DNA of 64,000 bases from Polyangium sp. 15x6 (GTDB taxonomy: Bacteria; Myxococcota_A; Polyangia; Polyangiales; Polyangiaceae), in contig NZ_JASBQE010000006.1 in NCBI RefSeq assembly GCF_029960785.1, positions 172,880 through 236,879 of the forward strand. Direction: 5' to 3'. The number at the start of each line of letters is the position of its first letter. The first letter of the stretch is position 1. The notes beneath the pieces are model-generated. The model was not told the origin of the DNA and made no database searches. It saw only the letters and a list, made by a program, of their open reading frames with translations. Shown piece by piece: positions 1-8,702 of the stretch. A program made the translations under genes and the position numbers.

Positions 1-713
1 ACTTCTACAACCAGATCGTCGGCTCGTATTACGGCGGGGTCGAGGCGTACCTGGGCAAACGCGCGACCGTGGGCGCGGACATCGACTACTTCGTGCCGAC
101 CTTCGACGCGGACTCGATCTTCAACTGGTTCACGAAGAGCCCCATCACGACGGCGACGGCGCGCGTCTGGGTCGCGCCGACGCAGAGGCTCGATCTCTCG
201 GCCTACGGCGGCGTGCGCATCTGGATGGCCGACGGCGATCCCGAGACGTTCGGCACGGAGCAGTGCCGTGCCTCCGGGCTCTGCAGCGGCGATCAGGAGA
301 TCGATCCGGCGAACTCGAAGACCTTCACCCGCGATCCTGACAACCGCGCGACCTCGTCGACGATCGACGCGCTCGCGAACGTGTCCGGTCGATATCGCTT
401 CGGCACGGGCGAGGTGGGGCTGCGCGGCATGATGCAGGCAGGCGCGCGTGGGCACACGGGAGGCGCGGATCTCTCGGGCGAGAAGCGCTTCGACGGAGGG
501 CGTTATCGCGTGGGTGGGCGCGTCTCGCTCTACGACTGGAACGACCCGCTGCGGCCCGATCGCGGCGCGACGTCGTTCGGCTACGTCCTCGGCGCGGGCG
601 TCCGGCCCGTGCAACAAGCCGACCTGCGGATCGAGTGGGAGCACGACATGAACCGGCTCGTCGGGCAGCGCTTCCGCATCGTGGCGCTCCTCAACTTGAG
701 GCTCGGCGGATGA
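1..713 (+). CDS. C-terminal part of an outer-membrane beta-barrel (porin-like) protein
   Basis: The gene is cut by the left edge; the frame is open from base 3 and stops with TGA at 711-713, giving about 236 residues. The sequence alternates polar and aromatic/aliphatic residues with Gly/Asp-rich turns (for example RVWVAPTQRLDLSAYGGVRI), and it ends in RFRIVALLNLRLGG, as expected for late strands of an outer-membrane barrel. The stop overlaps the ATG of the 13-haem cytochrome at 710 (ATGA), so the two are probably translated together. Porin plus multihaem cytochrome is the arrangement of MtrAB/PioAB-type conduits that carry electrons across the outer membrane. That assignment is inferred from context because the N-terminal half is missing. 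Confidence 0.65.
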   Translation, partial: FYNQIVGSYYGGVEAYLGKRATVGADIDYFVPTFDADSIFNWFTKSPITTATARVWVAPTQRLDLSAYGGVRIWMADGDPETFGTEQCRASGLCSGDQEIDPANSKTFTRDPDNRATSSTIDALANVSGRYRFGTGEVGLRGMMQAGARGHTGGADLSGEKRFDGGRYRVGGRVSLYDWNDPLRPDRGATSFGYVLGAGVRPVQQADLRIEWEHDMNRLVGQRFRIVALLNLRLGG

Positions 714-2122
714 TGATGAACGCCTCCAAGCGACGCGCAGAGAGCGCACGCAAGACGCGGCGGCCGAACGGCCGACCGCTGCCGGGATGGCTCGCCTTCG
801 TAGCGTGCCTGTCGGCCCTCGTCCTCGGCCTCGTGGGGCCCGATGCGTCCGCTCGAGCGGCCGACGATGCGCCTCCCGCGGAGCCCGCCGCGCCCCCGGC
901 GCCGCCTCCGGGTGGCTACAAGAGCGGGCTCCATCCGATGCCGAACGACGCGGAGACGCCGCTCGCGTTCATGCCTCCGGGCAGCGCGGCGAGCCCCGTG
1001 CCGAGCGAGGAGATCTACCCGCCGCAGACGATCACGATCCGCTTCAACCACAAGAAGCACACGAAGGATCTCAAGCAGACCTGCAAGTCGTGCCACGCGG
1101 CCGCGTACACGAGCGACAAGGTCGCCGATCGGCTCATGCCGAAGGCCGAGCAGTGCGACGCCTGTCACGACGTCGATCACTCGGACCTCAACGCCGTGAA
1201 GGCCGGCACGGACGCGAACGGGCAGTGCGTCTTCTGCCACATCGGCGACAAGGCGGGCGAGAAGGGCACGGTCGCGCCGATGGTGCTGCCGAACGCGAAC
1301 CTCGTGTTCACGCACAAGAAGCACCTCGACCGGAACATCCAGTGCGGGCAGTGCCACGGGCAGGTGGGCGAGCTCGAGCTCGCGACGCGTGATCAGCTCC
1401 CGCGCATGTCCGGCTGCTTTGCTTGCCACAACATGAGCGGCGCGGCGCAGGGCCAGGCGAAGGGCGCGTGCACGACGTGCCACACGGCCCGGAACGACGG
1501 CCGCATGATCACGAGCTTCACGACGGGCAACCTCGTGCCGCCGCAGTGGATGCACAACGCGGCGCACACGCCCGACTTCATCGAGCGGCACAAGGCGGTC
1601 GCCGCGAACGACAGCGCCTTCTGCGGGAGCTGCCACACGACGAACGAGTGCACCGACTGCCACGACGGCCGCGTCCGTCCCCGCAAGGTCCACCCGAACG
1701 ACTGGCTCTCGATCCACGCCCAGTCCGCGCGGCAGGACAACCCGCGCTGCGCGAGCTGCCATCAGGCCCAGACGTTCTGCGCCGACTGCCACCGCCGCGT
1801 CGGCGTCGCGCGCGACACCGCGAGCGGAAACCGCCTCGCGGGCCGCCGCTTCCATCCGCCCGCCGCGGAGTTCACGACCGCGCCGCGCGGGCCGAACCAT
1901 CACGCGTGGGAGGCGATGCGGAACTTGAACGCCTGCGTGTCCTGTCACACGGAGCGTGACTGTGCGACGTGCCACGCGACGAAGGGCCTCTCCGGCGGGC
2001 ATGGCGTGAACCCGCACCCGCTCGGTTTCCGGGACAAATGCGGCGCTGCGTTCGCGAGAAACCCGCGTCCGTGCCTCGTTTGCCACCAGTCGAGCGACCC
2101 GCTCGTGAGGGCGTGCCAATGA
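710..2122 (+). CDS. 13-haem c-type cytochrome, secreted
   Basis: 470 residues. The start is the first of three consecutive ATGs (710, 713, 716), overlapping the stop of the upstream barrel gene. An Arg/Lys-rich start and a hydrophobic stretch (residues about 25-45, ending near SARAAD) form a signal peptide, followed by a Pro/Ala-rich linker. From residue 124 to about 460 I count 13 CXXCH haem motifs: CKSCH, CDACH, CVFCH, CGQCH, CFACH, CTTCH, CGSCH, CTDCH, CASCH, CADCH, CVSCH, CATCH and CLVCH. Many free His residues (HKKH twice, NHH) can serve as distal ligands. Such proteins act as periplasmic or outer-membrane electron wires. With the barrel protein upstream it likely forms a porin-cytochrome module; the terminal electron donor or acceptor cannot be told from the sequence. 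Confidence 0.88.
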   Translation: MMMNASKRRAESARKTRRPNGRPLPGWLAFVACLSALVLGLVGPDASARAADDAPPAEPAAPPAPPPGGYKSGLHPMPNDAETPLAFMPPGSAASPVPSEEIYPPQTITIRFNHKKHTKDLKQTCKSCHAAAYTSDKVADRLMPKAEQCDACHDVDHSDLNAVKAGTDANGQCVFCHIGDKAGEKGTVAPMVLPNANLVFTHKKHLDRNIQCGQCHGQVGELELATRDQLPRMSGCFACHNMSGAAQGQAKGACTTCHTARNDGRMITSFTTGNLVPPQWMHNAAHTPDFIERHKAVAANDSAFCGSCHTTNECTDCHDGRVRPRKVHPNDWLSIHAQSARQDNPRCASCHQAQTFCADCHRRVGVARDTASGNRLAGRRFHPPAAEFTTAPRGPNHHAWEAMRNLNACVSCHTERDCATCHATKGLSGGHGVNPHPLGFRDKCGAAFARNPRPCLVCHQSSDPLVRACQ

Positions 2123-2205
2123 AAGGCCAACATCCGTCGTGGTCTGCGCGCGAGGTCTCCGGTCCGCCGGACGGGGCACGGCTCCCGAAACCTCCGACAT
2201 ATTCC

Positions 2206-2235
2206 TTGCACAGCCCTTCTGGCGACGGGTATAGC
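2206..2235 (+). promoter_or_regulatory. Candidate sigma-70-type promoter before the 84-residue gene
   Basis: TTGCAC at 2206-2211 and TATAGC at 2230-2235 are separated by 18 bp, in the 174-bp gap behind the cytochrome gene. The -10 matches four of six consensus bases, the -35 only TTG. A transcript would begin about 55 nt ahead of the GTG at 2297. Pattern evidence only. Confidence 0.4.
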
Positions 2236-2296
2236 GAAGGGCGACGGTGCGCTTCCTCCCCCGCGGTGGCCGCACGCGTCGTCAAGGAGAACGGGT

Positions 2297-2551
2297 GTGA
2301 AGGAGCTGATCAAGTACCTGCTCGACAATCTTTACCTCGACTTCCAGGGCGAAATCACGCTGGAGACCGTGCGGGGCTTCCTCCGAGAAGACGACGGCCG
2401 GGAAGCGCGGCAGTTGCTCGCGAAGCTCATCGAGGAGAAGGGGGTCGACGAGATGCTCATCACCCTGGCCGACTGCTTGCGGGAGCACATCCGGACCGGC
2501 GTGAACGAGAGGGTCATCCAGGAGCAGCTCTCGACCTACTCCGAGAGCTGA
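2297..2551 (+). CDS. Small conserved-looking protein of unknown function
   Basis: 84 residues, starting at GTG 2297 with a clear AAGGAG Shine-Dalgarno at 2284-2289. The protein is soluble and helical, without signal peptide or membrane segment, and about balanced in acidic and basic residues (KELIKYLLDNLYLDF at the start, EQLSTYSES at the end). I recognise no domain. Its stop TGA (2549-2551) overlaps the proposed CTG start of the lipoprotein at 2548, so the two are probably co-translated. Good ribosome site and codon use make it a real gene despite its size. Confidence 0.7.
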   Translation: MKELIKYLLDNLYLDFQGEITLETVRGFLREDDGREARQLLAKLIEEKGVDEMLITLADCLREHIRTGVNERVIQEQLSTYSES

Positions 2552-3675
2552 TCCGCCCAAGAGGCCTTTCCTTCGCCCCGCGCGCCCTCCGCGCCGCCCT
2601 GCTCCCCCTCGCCCTGCCCCTCGTCGGTTGCGACGTAGGCAGCCCCGAGCGCGAGGCCATCGACGCACCCCCTGTCCATCTGGTCGAAGTCGAGCTGTCC
2701 GGGCTCGACGCCGGCGGTCAGCCGACGACGCTGACGCTGACGCCGAGCGCGCCCGCCCCCACGGACGACAGCCGCGCGCTCTCGACGACGAGCGTGCGCA
2801 TCACGTTCGATCGGTTCCTCTTGCCCAGCGAGGCGATCCGGCAAGCGATCTGCCTGCAGCCGAGCGCGGAGCCCGTGCCGACGGCATCGCAGTGCAGGCA
2901 GGGAGTGTTCCTGGAGCCGAGCTACGACCCGGTGCATCGGCGCGTCACATACCGCCTGCCCGCGATGACGGCGCTCGTCCCCGACACGAAATACTGGCTC
3001 ACGGTGCTCGCGGCGACCGAGGCCTCGCCGTTCGGCGTGCGCGCGTTCGACGGCGCGCCGCTCGAGGCGAACGTGGTCCTGCAGTTCACCACGGCCGCGA
3101 TGGATCTGGCCGGCGGGCCCGTGGATCCGGCGCTCGACGAGGCAGCGCGGCGCGCGGCGTCCGAGGAGCTCTTCTGCACGGCGAGCGCGTGCGTGGCGTC
3201 GTGCGCCGTGGATGATCAGCTCTGCATCGACAAGTGCCCCGTCTCGAAGAGCCTAGTGGTCGGCTGCGGCGGCTGCCACGGGCCGCTCGAGGTCGGCTTG
3301 GCGGCGATGGGGCTCGATCTGTCGGGCGCGGAGCGGATCCCGGCGATGATCGGACGCGTCGCGAACCAGACGCAGACGGGCGAGCAGGCCGACGAGGTGG
3401 ACCTCCGGCCGCGCCGCTTCGGACGGGCGATGCCGCACGTCGACCCGGGCAACGCGGGCAACAGCTACCTGCTCTACAAGATGCTCGCGAGCCCGATCTA
3501 CGCGCGCATGGACGCCGCGAAGGGGCTCGCGGCGGGCGAGATCGACAGGCTGCGCGCGTCGGTCGTGGTGGGGTTGCCGATGCCCCCGTACGACCTCTAC
3601 GCCGCGCCGGAGTCGAGCCTGGAGGCGCTCAGCGCGTGGATCACCACGGGCGCCGAGACGCCCGCCTGCCCCTGA
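2548..3675 (+). CDS. Mono-haem (CXXCH) lipoprotein with Ig-like domain, non-ATG start
   Basis: About 375 residues. A textbook lipoprotein signal (Arg-rich start, ALLPLALPLVGC) lies at nt 2575-2632, but no ATG, GTG or TTG is in frame for a long way upstream of it. The best start is CTG at 2548, overlapping the TGA of the previous gene. After the lipid-anchor Cys comes a region like bacterial Ig-like (SbsA/Big_5) domains (TSVRITFDRFLLPSEAI ... VPDTKYWLTVL), then a Cys-rich stretch, and one haem motif, CGGCH, at about nt 3268-3282. The C-terminal part (MPHVDPGNAGNSYLLYKM, then GLPMPP) matches the usual layout of single cytochrome c-like domains in myxobacterial lipoproteins. Next to the 13-haem cytochrome it may be an electron-transfer partner; that is inference. 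A missed frameshift upstream is the alternative to the CTG start. Confidence 0.72.
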   Translation: MIRPRGLSFAPRALRAALLPLALPLVGCDVGSPEREAIDAPPVHLVEVELSGLDAGGQPTTLTLTPSAPAPTDDSRALSTTSVRITFDRFLLPSEAIRQAICLQPSAEPVPTASQCRQGVFLEPSYDPVHRRVTYRLPAMTALVPDTKYWLTVLAATEASPFGVRAFDGAPLEANVVLQFTTAAMDLAGGPVDPALDEAARRAASEELFCTASACVASCAVDDQLCIDKCPVSKSLVVGCGGCHGPLEVGLAAMGLDLSGAERIPAMIGRVANQTQTGEQADEVDLRPRRFGRAMPHVDPGNAGNSYLLYKMLASPIYARMDAAKGLAAGEIDRLRASVVVGLPMPPYDLYAAPESSLEALSAWITTGAETPACP

Positions 3676-3707
3676 AGCAGACGCCTTCGGCGTGATAGGG
3701 TCACGCC

Positions 3708-4370
3708 ATGCCTTACGAGCTTTTCCGTGGCGCGCTCGCCTGTGCGCTTGTCTTCGTGTCGCTCGGGATCGTGGGGTGCGGCGAGGACGCGCCGGTGGGG
3801 CCGACGGGGCCGCAGCAAACCGAGGTGCTGCGGCCGGACGCGGCTCCGCTGCCCGGCGAGACGGAGTGCCGCGTCGTGAAGACGACGAACATCCCGGTCG
3901 CGTCGGCGGCCCACGTGGAGCTCTGCACGGACGTCTCGTACGAGACGAACCCGCCGAGCGGAGGAGACCACTGGGGTCAGTGGGCGGCGTTCAAGAAGTA
4001 CACGACGCCCGTGCCGCGCGAGATGTACGTGCACGATCTGGAGCACGGCGCCGTGGTGCTGTCGTATCGCTGCGACGACGCGTGTCCGGAGGTCGTGGCG
4101 GCGCTCGAGAAGGTGTTCGACGAGGCCACGGCGGATCCGCTGTGCTTGTCGGGCGGCGCGGGGCCCAAGGCGCGGCTCGTGCTCACGCCGGACAAGGACC
4201 TCGACACGCCGATCGCCGCGGCCGCGTGGGGCGCGACCTACACGGCGACGTGCATCGACACGCCGTCGCTCGCGGCGTTCGTGGCGGAGGCGTACGGCAA
4301 GGGGCCCGAGTCGCTCTGCTACGACGGCGTCGACATCGAGGCAGCCCCGCTGACCTGCTCCGGGAACTGA
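3708..4370 (+). CDS. DUF3105 lipoprotein
   Basis: 220 residues. The N-terminus has a lipoprotein signal with Cys24 (SLGIVGC). The body carries the hallmarks of the DUF3105 family: NPPSGGDHWGQW, then a segment ending MYVHDLEHGAVVLSYRC, and a WGATYTATC motif near the end. The His residues in HDLEHG and the paired cysteines suggest a metal or redox role, but the family has no established function. The gene follows the haem lipoprotein by 32 bp. A GATAGG box lies 8 bp before the ATG with no clear ribosome site. Confidence 0.82.
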   Translation: MPYELFRGALACALVFVSLGIVGCGEDAPVGPTGPQQTEVLRPDAAPLPGETECRVVKTTNIPVASAAHVELCTDVSYETNPPSGGDHWGQWAAFKKYTTPVPREMYVHDLEHGAVVLSYRCDDACPEVVAALEKVFDEATADPLCLSGGAGPKARLVLTPDKDLDTPIAAAAWGATYTATCIDTPSLAAFVAEAYGKGPESLCYDGVDIEAAPLTCSGN

Positions 4371-4443
4371 GCTTCCGTTCGCGGCCCGGCCCTCCCCTCC
4401 CCTGCCCCGGCAGCGCGTCGAGCAGGCGCTCATGCCACCGACG

Positions 4444-4472
4444 TTGACACCTCGAGGCAGAGGTCGAACACT
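4444..4472 (+). promoter_or_regulatory. Candidate promoter placing the start of transcription at or near the ATG
   Basis: A perfect TTGACA at 4444-4449 is followed after 17 bp by AACACT (4467-4472, three of six matches). Expected initiation 6-8 bp downstream is within about 3 nt of the ATG at 4482, and no Shine-Dalgarno is visible, so the mRNA may be leaderless. Confidence 0.4.
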
Positions 4473-4481
4473 CGATTCCCG

Positions 4482-7400
4482 ATGAACGAGCACGGATCGT
4501 CATCGGAGTTGACGGAGCGAAGCTTCGAGCTTCTCGCTCCGGCCGGGAGCGGCGGCGCAAGCGAGGTGTGGCGGGCGCGCGCGCGGCGCGACGGAACGCT
4601 CGTGGCGCTGAAGGTCGCGCGTGATGCAGCAGCGCGCGCGGCGATCGCGCGGGAAGCGAGGCACGCGATCCTCGCGCTCTCGCCCCGTTTGCCCGAGCTC
4701 GTCGACGTCGGGTGGTTCGTGCGGGATGGAGACATCGCGCGCGCGATCGAGGCGGGCGACGAACGCGAAGGCGAGCGCTTCGCGTTCGTGGCGCTGCGCT
4801 GGGTCGAAGGCGCGACGCTCCGGGAGCGGGCGCGCGAGGTCGGCGTGGACCGAACGACGCTCGCTCTCGCGGTGGCGCGCGACGCGGGTGAGGCGCTCTC
4901 GGATCTGCACGAGGTCGGGCTCGCACACGGAGACATCAAGCCGGAGAACGTGCTGCTCGGCTGGGGCGGGCGCGCGCACGTGATCGATCTCGGGCTCGCG
5001 TGTCCGGTGTACACGGCGCGGCTCGAGGGTGGAACGCCGCGGTATCTGGCGCGCGGAGACGCGGATCTCGGAGACGCGCGCGCGCGGGATCTCGTGGCGT
5101 TCGGCGCGCTGCTCGCGGAGCTCGTGGACGATGCGGTGGCAGCTTCGGAGGAGCCGATCGAGGCGGCACGCGCGGCGCGCTTGCCCGAGCCGATCGCGCT
5201 GCTCTGCGCGGCTCTGCTCTCGCCGAGCCCAGGCGCGCGTCCGCCGGCTTCGTGGGTCGCGGAGACGGCGCGGGCGGCGCTCGCGGCGCGGGACGCGGGG
5301 TCGGGTCGTGAGCGGGAAGAGCGCGGCGAGCGCGATGCGAGGCGCGTGCGTGCGGCGTATCTGTCGGCGCGACGCGACGAGCTCGCGACACGCTCCTCCG
5401 CCGGCACAGGGACGGCGCCGTGGCTCGGCGATGCGCTGGCATGGGCGCGCCGCGCGCGATCGCTCGTCGACGAGGAGGCGTCCTTCGCAGAGGACGCGGG
5501 CGCGGGTGAGATCGGCCCGCTCGGTCCGGAAGGGATCGCGCGTTGGATGACGTCGCTCGTCGGGAGCCCGGCGGCGGCGTGGCCCACGGGGCCGCTCGGG
5601 AAGATCGGAGAAGCGTCGCTCGGGGCAGCGCTCGTGGATCTCGCGCGGAAGCTGCCGCCCGCGGCATGGACGTTCGCGGACGTGGAGGGCGCCGCGCTCG
5701 GAAGAACGCCCACAGCGACGACGCCCGAGCGTCCGACGTCGGCGCCGTTCGACATCGAGGAGGTGGCGCGGCTGTCGATCGCGATCGCCGCGGTGCCGCC
5801 GGATCCGATGGCGATCGAACGCGTGGAGCGTGGGGAGACCGCGCCCGCATCGCTGCTCGTGGCAGCCGCGGATGCGCTGCGTCTGTCGGGCGAGCTCGGG
5901 CGCGCGCGGAGCCTCGCGCTGCGAGCGAGAGAGCGTCGCGCGAAGGGGGCCGATGCGCTCGCGGCGGAGATCCTGCGGCGCGCAGGCGAGCTCGGCGCGG
6001 CGCGGGAGATCGCCGCGGAGGCGGCTCGACGCGGCGAGGATCCCGACGGGAAAGCGCGCGCGATCCTGGCGCGGATCGCGTTCGACGAGCGGCGCTACGA
6101 GGAGGCCGAAACGCTCGTGCAGGGCGCGACGAGCGTGCCCGCGTACGAGGTCGCGGCGCTCGTCGCGGCGACGAAGGGAGATACGGAGCGAGCGCTCGCT
6201 GCGATCACGCGCGGCGAGGCGATCGCGCGTCGCGCCGAGGAGCACGCGCGGATCGCGGCGCTCCGGGGATACGTGGAGCATGGCGGCGATCCGGCGCGCA
6301 CACGGAGCGCGTTCGCCGCGGCGGTCGAGCATGCGACGCGGGCCGGAGCCGTGGTCGAGGAGGCGACGTACAGAACGGGCGAGGCGGCGGCCGCGGTGGA
6401 TCTCGGGGATCTCGGCGGCGCGATCGCCACGGCGCGGCGCGCAGCGCTGCTCTGGGAGCACCTCGGCCGGCCGGCGCTCGCGGCCCGCGCGCTCCTCGCG
6501 CGCGCGGCGGCACATGCGACGGCGGGCGTCGCGCACGAGGCAGAACGTGTCGCGCGGGAAGCGATCGCGCGGGCGCGGGAAGGCCGTGACACGCGGGCGG
6601 AGGCGTATGCGCTCTGGGCCATCGCGGACGTGTCGACGCGTGGAGCCGCCGAGGGACGACGCGCCGCCGAGCAAGCTCGAGCTCTCCTCGCGGATGCGAG
6701 CGGAGACGACAAGTTACGCGCCTCCGCGCGCATGTTGCATCACGCGGACGCGGCGCTCGATCCGGAGACGTGCCTCGAGCTCGATCGCCTCGCGGACACG
6801 CCGAGCCTCACCGCGGGCGCGCGGCTCGACTGGTGGCGCGCGCGCGCCGAGGTGCTGCTGGCGGCCTCGGGCGAGCTCGAGACGCGCACCGCGGAGCACG
6901 TGCTCGGCGCGATCGTCGCGCTCTCGGATGCACGCGCGCCCGTGTCGGCGCGAGGTCCCTCGATCGCGGCCGGGTATGCGCTCGCGGCTCGGCTCGGTCG
7001 GGGCGACGTCGCCGTCCGGCTCCTTTCGTCCCTCGGCGACGTCGCGCGTGATCTGCTCTCGCGCGCCTCGCCCGAGCTTGCGCCCTCGATCCGTGCGCTC
7101 CCATGGGTCGCGCAGGCCGCGGCCGCGCCGCAGGAAGGCATGCGCGCGGAGCAGGCGCGGGAGCTCGAGCAGCTCATCGTCTCGCTGAGTGATCGCGAGC
7201 GGCTCCGCTCGCTGCTCGATCGTGTGGTCGATGCGCTCGTGCTGTGGACCGGCGTCGAGCGAGGCTTGCTCCTCCTGCGGGCGCCGGACGGTCGTCTCGT
7301 CGCGCGCGCGGCGCGTAACCTCGCGCGGGCCGATCTCCGCGACGAGCAGCTCTCGCTCTCGCAGACCCTCGCGCGGCGCGCGCTCGCGGCGCTGGAGCCC

Positions 7401-8693
7401 GTCGTCGCCGTGGACGCGGCCGGCGAGATGCCCGCGGTGCACGTCAGCGTGCATGCGCTCAAGCTCAGGAGCGTGCTCGTCGTGCCGCTCGTCGCGCGTG
7501 GCGAGGCCCTCGGCGTGGTCTACCTCGATGATCGCGTGCGGCGCGGCGCGTTCGGTCCCCGCGAGCTCGCGTGGACCCGCACGGTGGCGACGCTCGCGGC
7601 GCTGGCGATCGCCGACGCGCGGGATCAAGCGCTCCTGCGTCGAGCCGCGCGCAAGGCGAAACGGGCGAGCGCGGCGCTCGAGGAGACGCTGGCGAGGCGG
7701 GAAGCCGCGCTCGACGTCGCCGAACGCGAGCTCAACCGGACCCGCGGCGCGCGCGAAACCCGCTTCGAGTACGACTCCATCGTCGGCGAGAGTGAGCCCG
7801 TCCGCGCGATGTTGCGGCTCGTGGATCGCGTCACGACCGCCGACGTTCCCGTCCTCATCCACGGCGAATCGGGCAGCGGCAAGGAGCTCGTCGCGCGCGC
7901 GATCCACGACAACGGCCCCCGCGCGGGGCGCCCGTTCGTGGGCGAGAACTGCGGCGCGATCCCGGAAGGCCTCCTCGAATCGACGCTCTTCGGCCACGTA
8001 CGCGGCGCGTTCACCGGCGCCGACAGGCCTCGCTCCGGCCTCTTCGAAGCGGCCGATCGCGGCACGCTCTTCCTCGACGAGATCGGCGAGATGAGCCTCG
8101 GCATGCAGGCCAAGCTCCTGCGTGTCCTTCAGGACGGCATGGTCCGACCGCTCGGCACCGAGCGCGCGCGCAAGGTCGACGTGCGTATCGTCGCCGCGAC
8201 CCACCGCGACCTCGACGCCATGGTCCGCGCGCGCACGTTCCGCGAGGATCTCTACTACCGCCTCAACATCATCACGATCCGGATCCCGCCGCTCCGCGAG
8301 CGCGCGAGCGACGTCCCGCTCCTCGTGAAGCACTTGCTCGCGAAATACGACCGCTCCGAGGTGCGCGTCACGCGCGCGGCGATGGATCGACTCATGGCCT
8401 TCCCCTGGCCCGGCAACATCCGCCAGCTCGAAAACGAGGTCCGCCGCGCGCTCTTGCTCTGCGACGGCATCATCGAACGCGAGCACCTCTCGCCCGACAT
8501 CGCGAACGTCGCCCCGCCCGTCCCCGTGGATCTCGGCTTGCGCGTGCGCCCGCGTGTCGACGCCCTCGAAGCACAGCTCGTGCGCGAGGCGCTCGAACGC
8601 ACGAAGGGCAACCAGACCCAGGCCGCGAAGCTCCTCGGCCTCTCGCGCTTCGGCCTGCAGAAGATGATGAAGCGGCTCTCGGTCTCGTTTTGA
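4482..8693 (+). CDS. Ser/Thr kinase - helical repeat - GAF - sigma-54 AAA+ - Fis hybrid regulator
   Basis: 1403 residues. Residues about 15-270 form a protein kinase: Gly loop AGSGGASEVW (21-30), Lys44 in VALKVA, catalytic HGDIKPEN (149-156, HGD replacing HRD), DLG (169-171, replacing DFG) and GTPRYLA (184-190). About 450-860 is Ala/Arg/Glu-rich helical repeat, TPR-like. About 900-1050 is a GAF domain (ends VVYLDD ... ALAIADA), then a short coiled coil. About 1100-1335 is a sigma-54 activator AAA+ domain with Walker A GESGSGKE (near 1127), GAFTGA (near 1175), Walker B TLFLDEIGEM and arginine-finger region. The end is a Fis-type HTH (TKGNQTQAAKLLGLSRFGL). It should bind upstream DNA and activate RpoN-dependent genes, with the kinase and GAF parts as sensory or autoregulatory input. 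Kinase activity is likely but not certain given HGD/DLG. It ends 9 bp from the convergent SCO1 gene. Confidence 0.93.
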   Translation: MNEHGSSSELTERSFELLAPAGSGGASEVWRARARRDGTLVALKVARDAAARAAIAREARHAILALSPRLPELVDVGWFVRDGDIARAIEAGDEREGERFAFVALRWVEGATLRERAREVGVDRTTLALAVARDAGEALSDLHEVGLAHGDIKPENVLLGWGGRAHVIDLGLACPVYTARLEGGTPRYLARGDADLGDARARDLVAFGALLAELVDDAVAASEEPIEAARAARLPEPIALLCAALLSPSPGARPPASWVAETARAALAARDAGSGREREERGERDARRVRAAYLSARRDELATRSSAGTGTAPWLGDALAWARRARSLVDEEASFAEDAGAGEIGPLGPEGIARWMTSLVGSPAAAWPTGPLGKIGEASLGAALVDLARKLPPAAWTFADVEGAALGRTPTATTPERPTSAPFDIEEVARLSIAIAAVPPDPMAIERVERGETAPASLLVAAADALRLSGELGRARSLALRARERRAKGADALAAEILRRAGELGAAREIAAEAARRGEDPDGKARAILARIAFDERRYEEAETLVQGATSVPAYEVAALVAATKGDTERALAAITRGEAIARRAEEHARIAALRGYVEHGGDPARTRSAFAAAVEHATRAGAVVEEATYRTGEAAAAVDLGDLGGAIATARRAALLWEHLGRPALAARALLARAAAHATAGVAHEAERVAREAIARAREGRDTRAEAYALWAIADVSTRGAAEGRRAAEQARALLADASGDDKLRASARMLHHADAALDPETCLELDRLADTPSLTAGARLDWWRARAEVLLAASGELETRTAEHVLGAIVALSDARAPVSARGPSIAAGYALAARLGRGDVAVRLLSSLGDVARDLLSRASPELAPSIRALPWVAQAAAAPQEGMRAEQARELEQLIVSLSDRERLRSLLDRVVDALVLWTGVERGLLLLRAPDGRLVARAARNLARADLRDEQLSLSQTLARRALAALEPVVAVDAAGEMPAVHVSVHALKLRSVLVVPLVARGEALGVVYLDDRVRRGAFGPRELAWTRTVATLAALAIADARDQALLRRAARKAKRASAALEETLARREAALDVAERELNRTRGARETRFEYDSIVGESEPVRAMLRLVDRVTTADVPVLIHGESGSGKELVARAIHDNGPRAGRPFVGENCGAIPEGLLESTLFGHVRGAFTGADRPRSGLFEAADRGTLFLDEIGEMSLGMQAKLLRVLQDGMVRPLGTERARKVDVRIVAATHRDLDAMVRARTFREDLYYRLNIITIRIPPLRERASDVPLLVKHLLAKYDRSEVRVTRAAMDRLMAFPWPGNIRQLENEVRRALLLCDGIIEREHLSPDIANVAPPVPVDLGLRVRPRVDALEAQLVREALERTKGNQTQAAKLLGLSRFGLQKMMKRLSVSF

Positions 8694-8702
8694 TTCAGCG
8701 CT

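Noticed and set aside
581..2275. A 564-codon minus-strand frame opposite the multihaem cytochrome
   Set aside because: The plus strand encodes 13 CXXCH motifs and a signal peptide; the opposite frame is Arg/Val/Ala low complexity.
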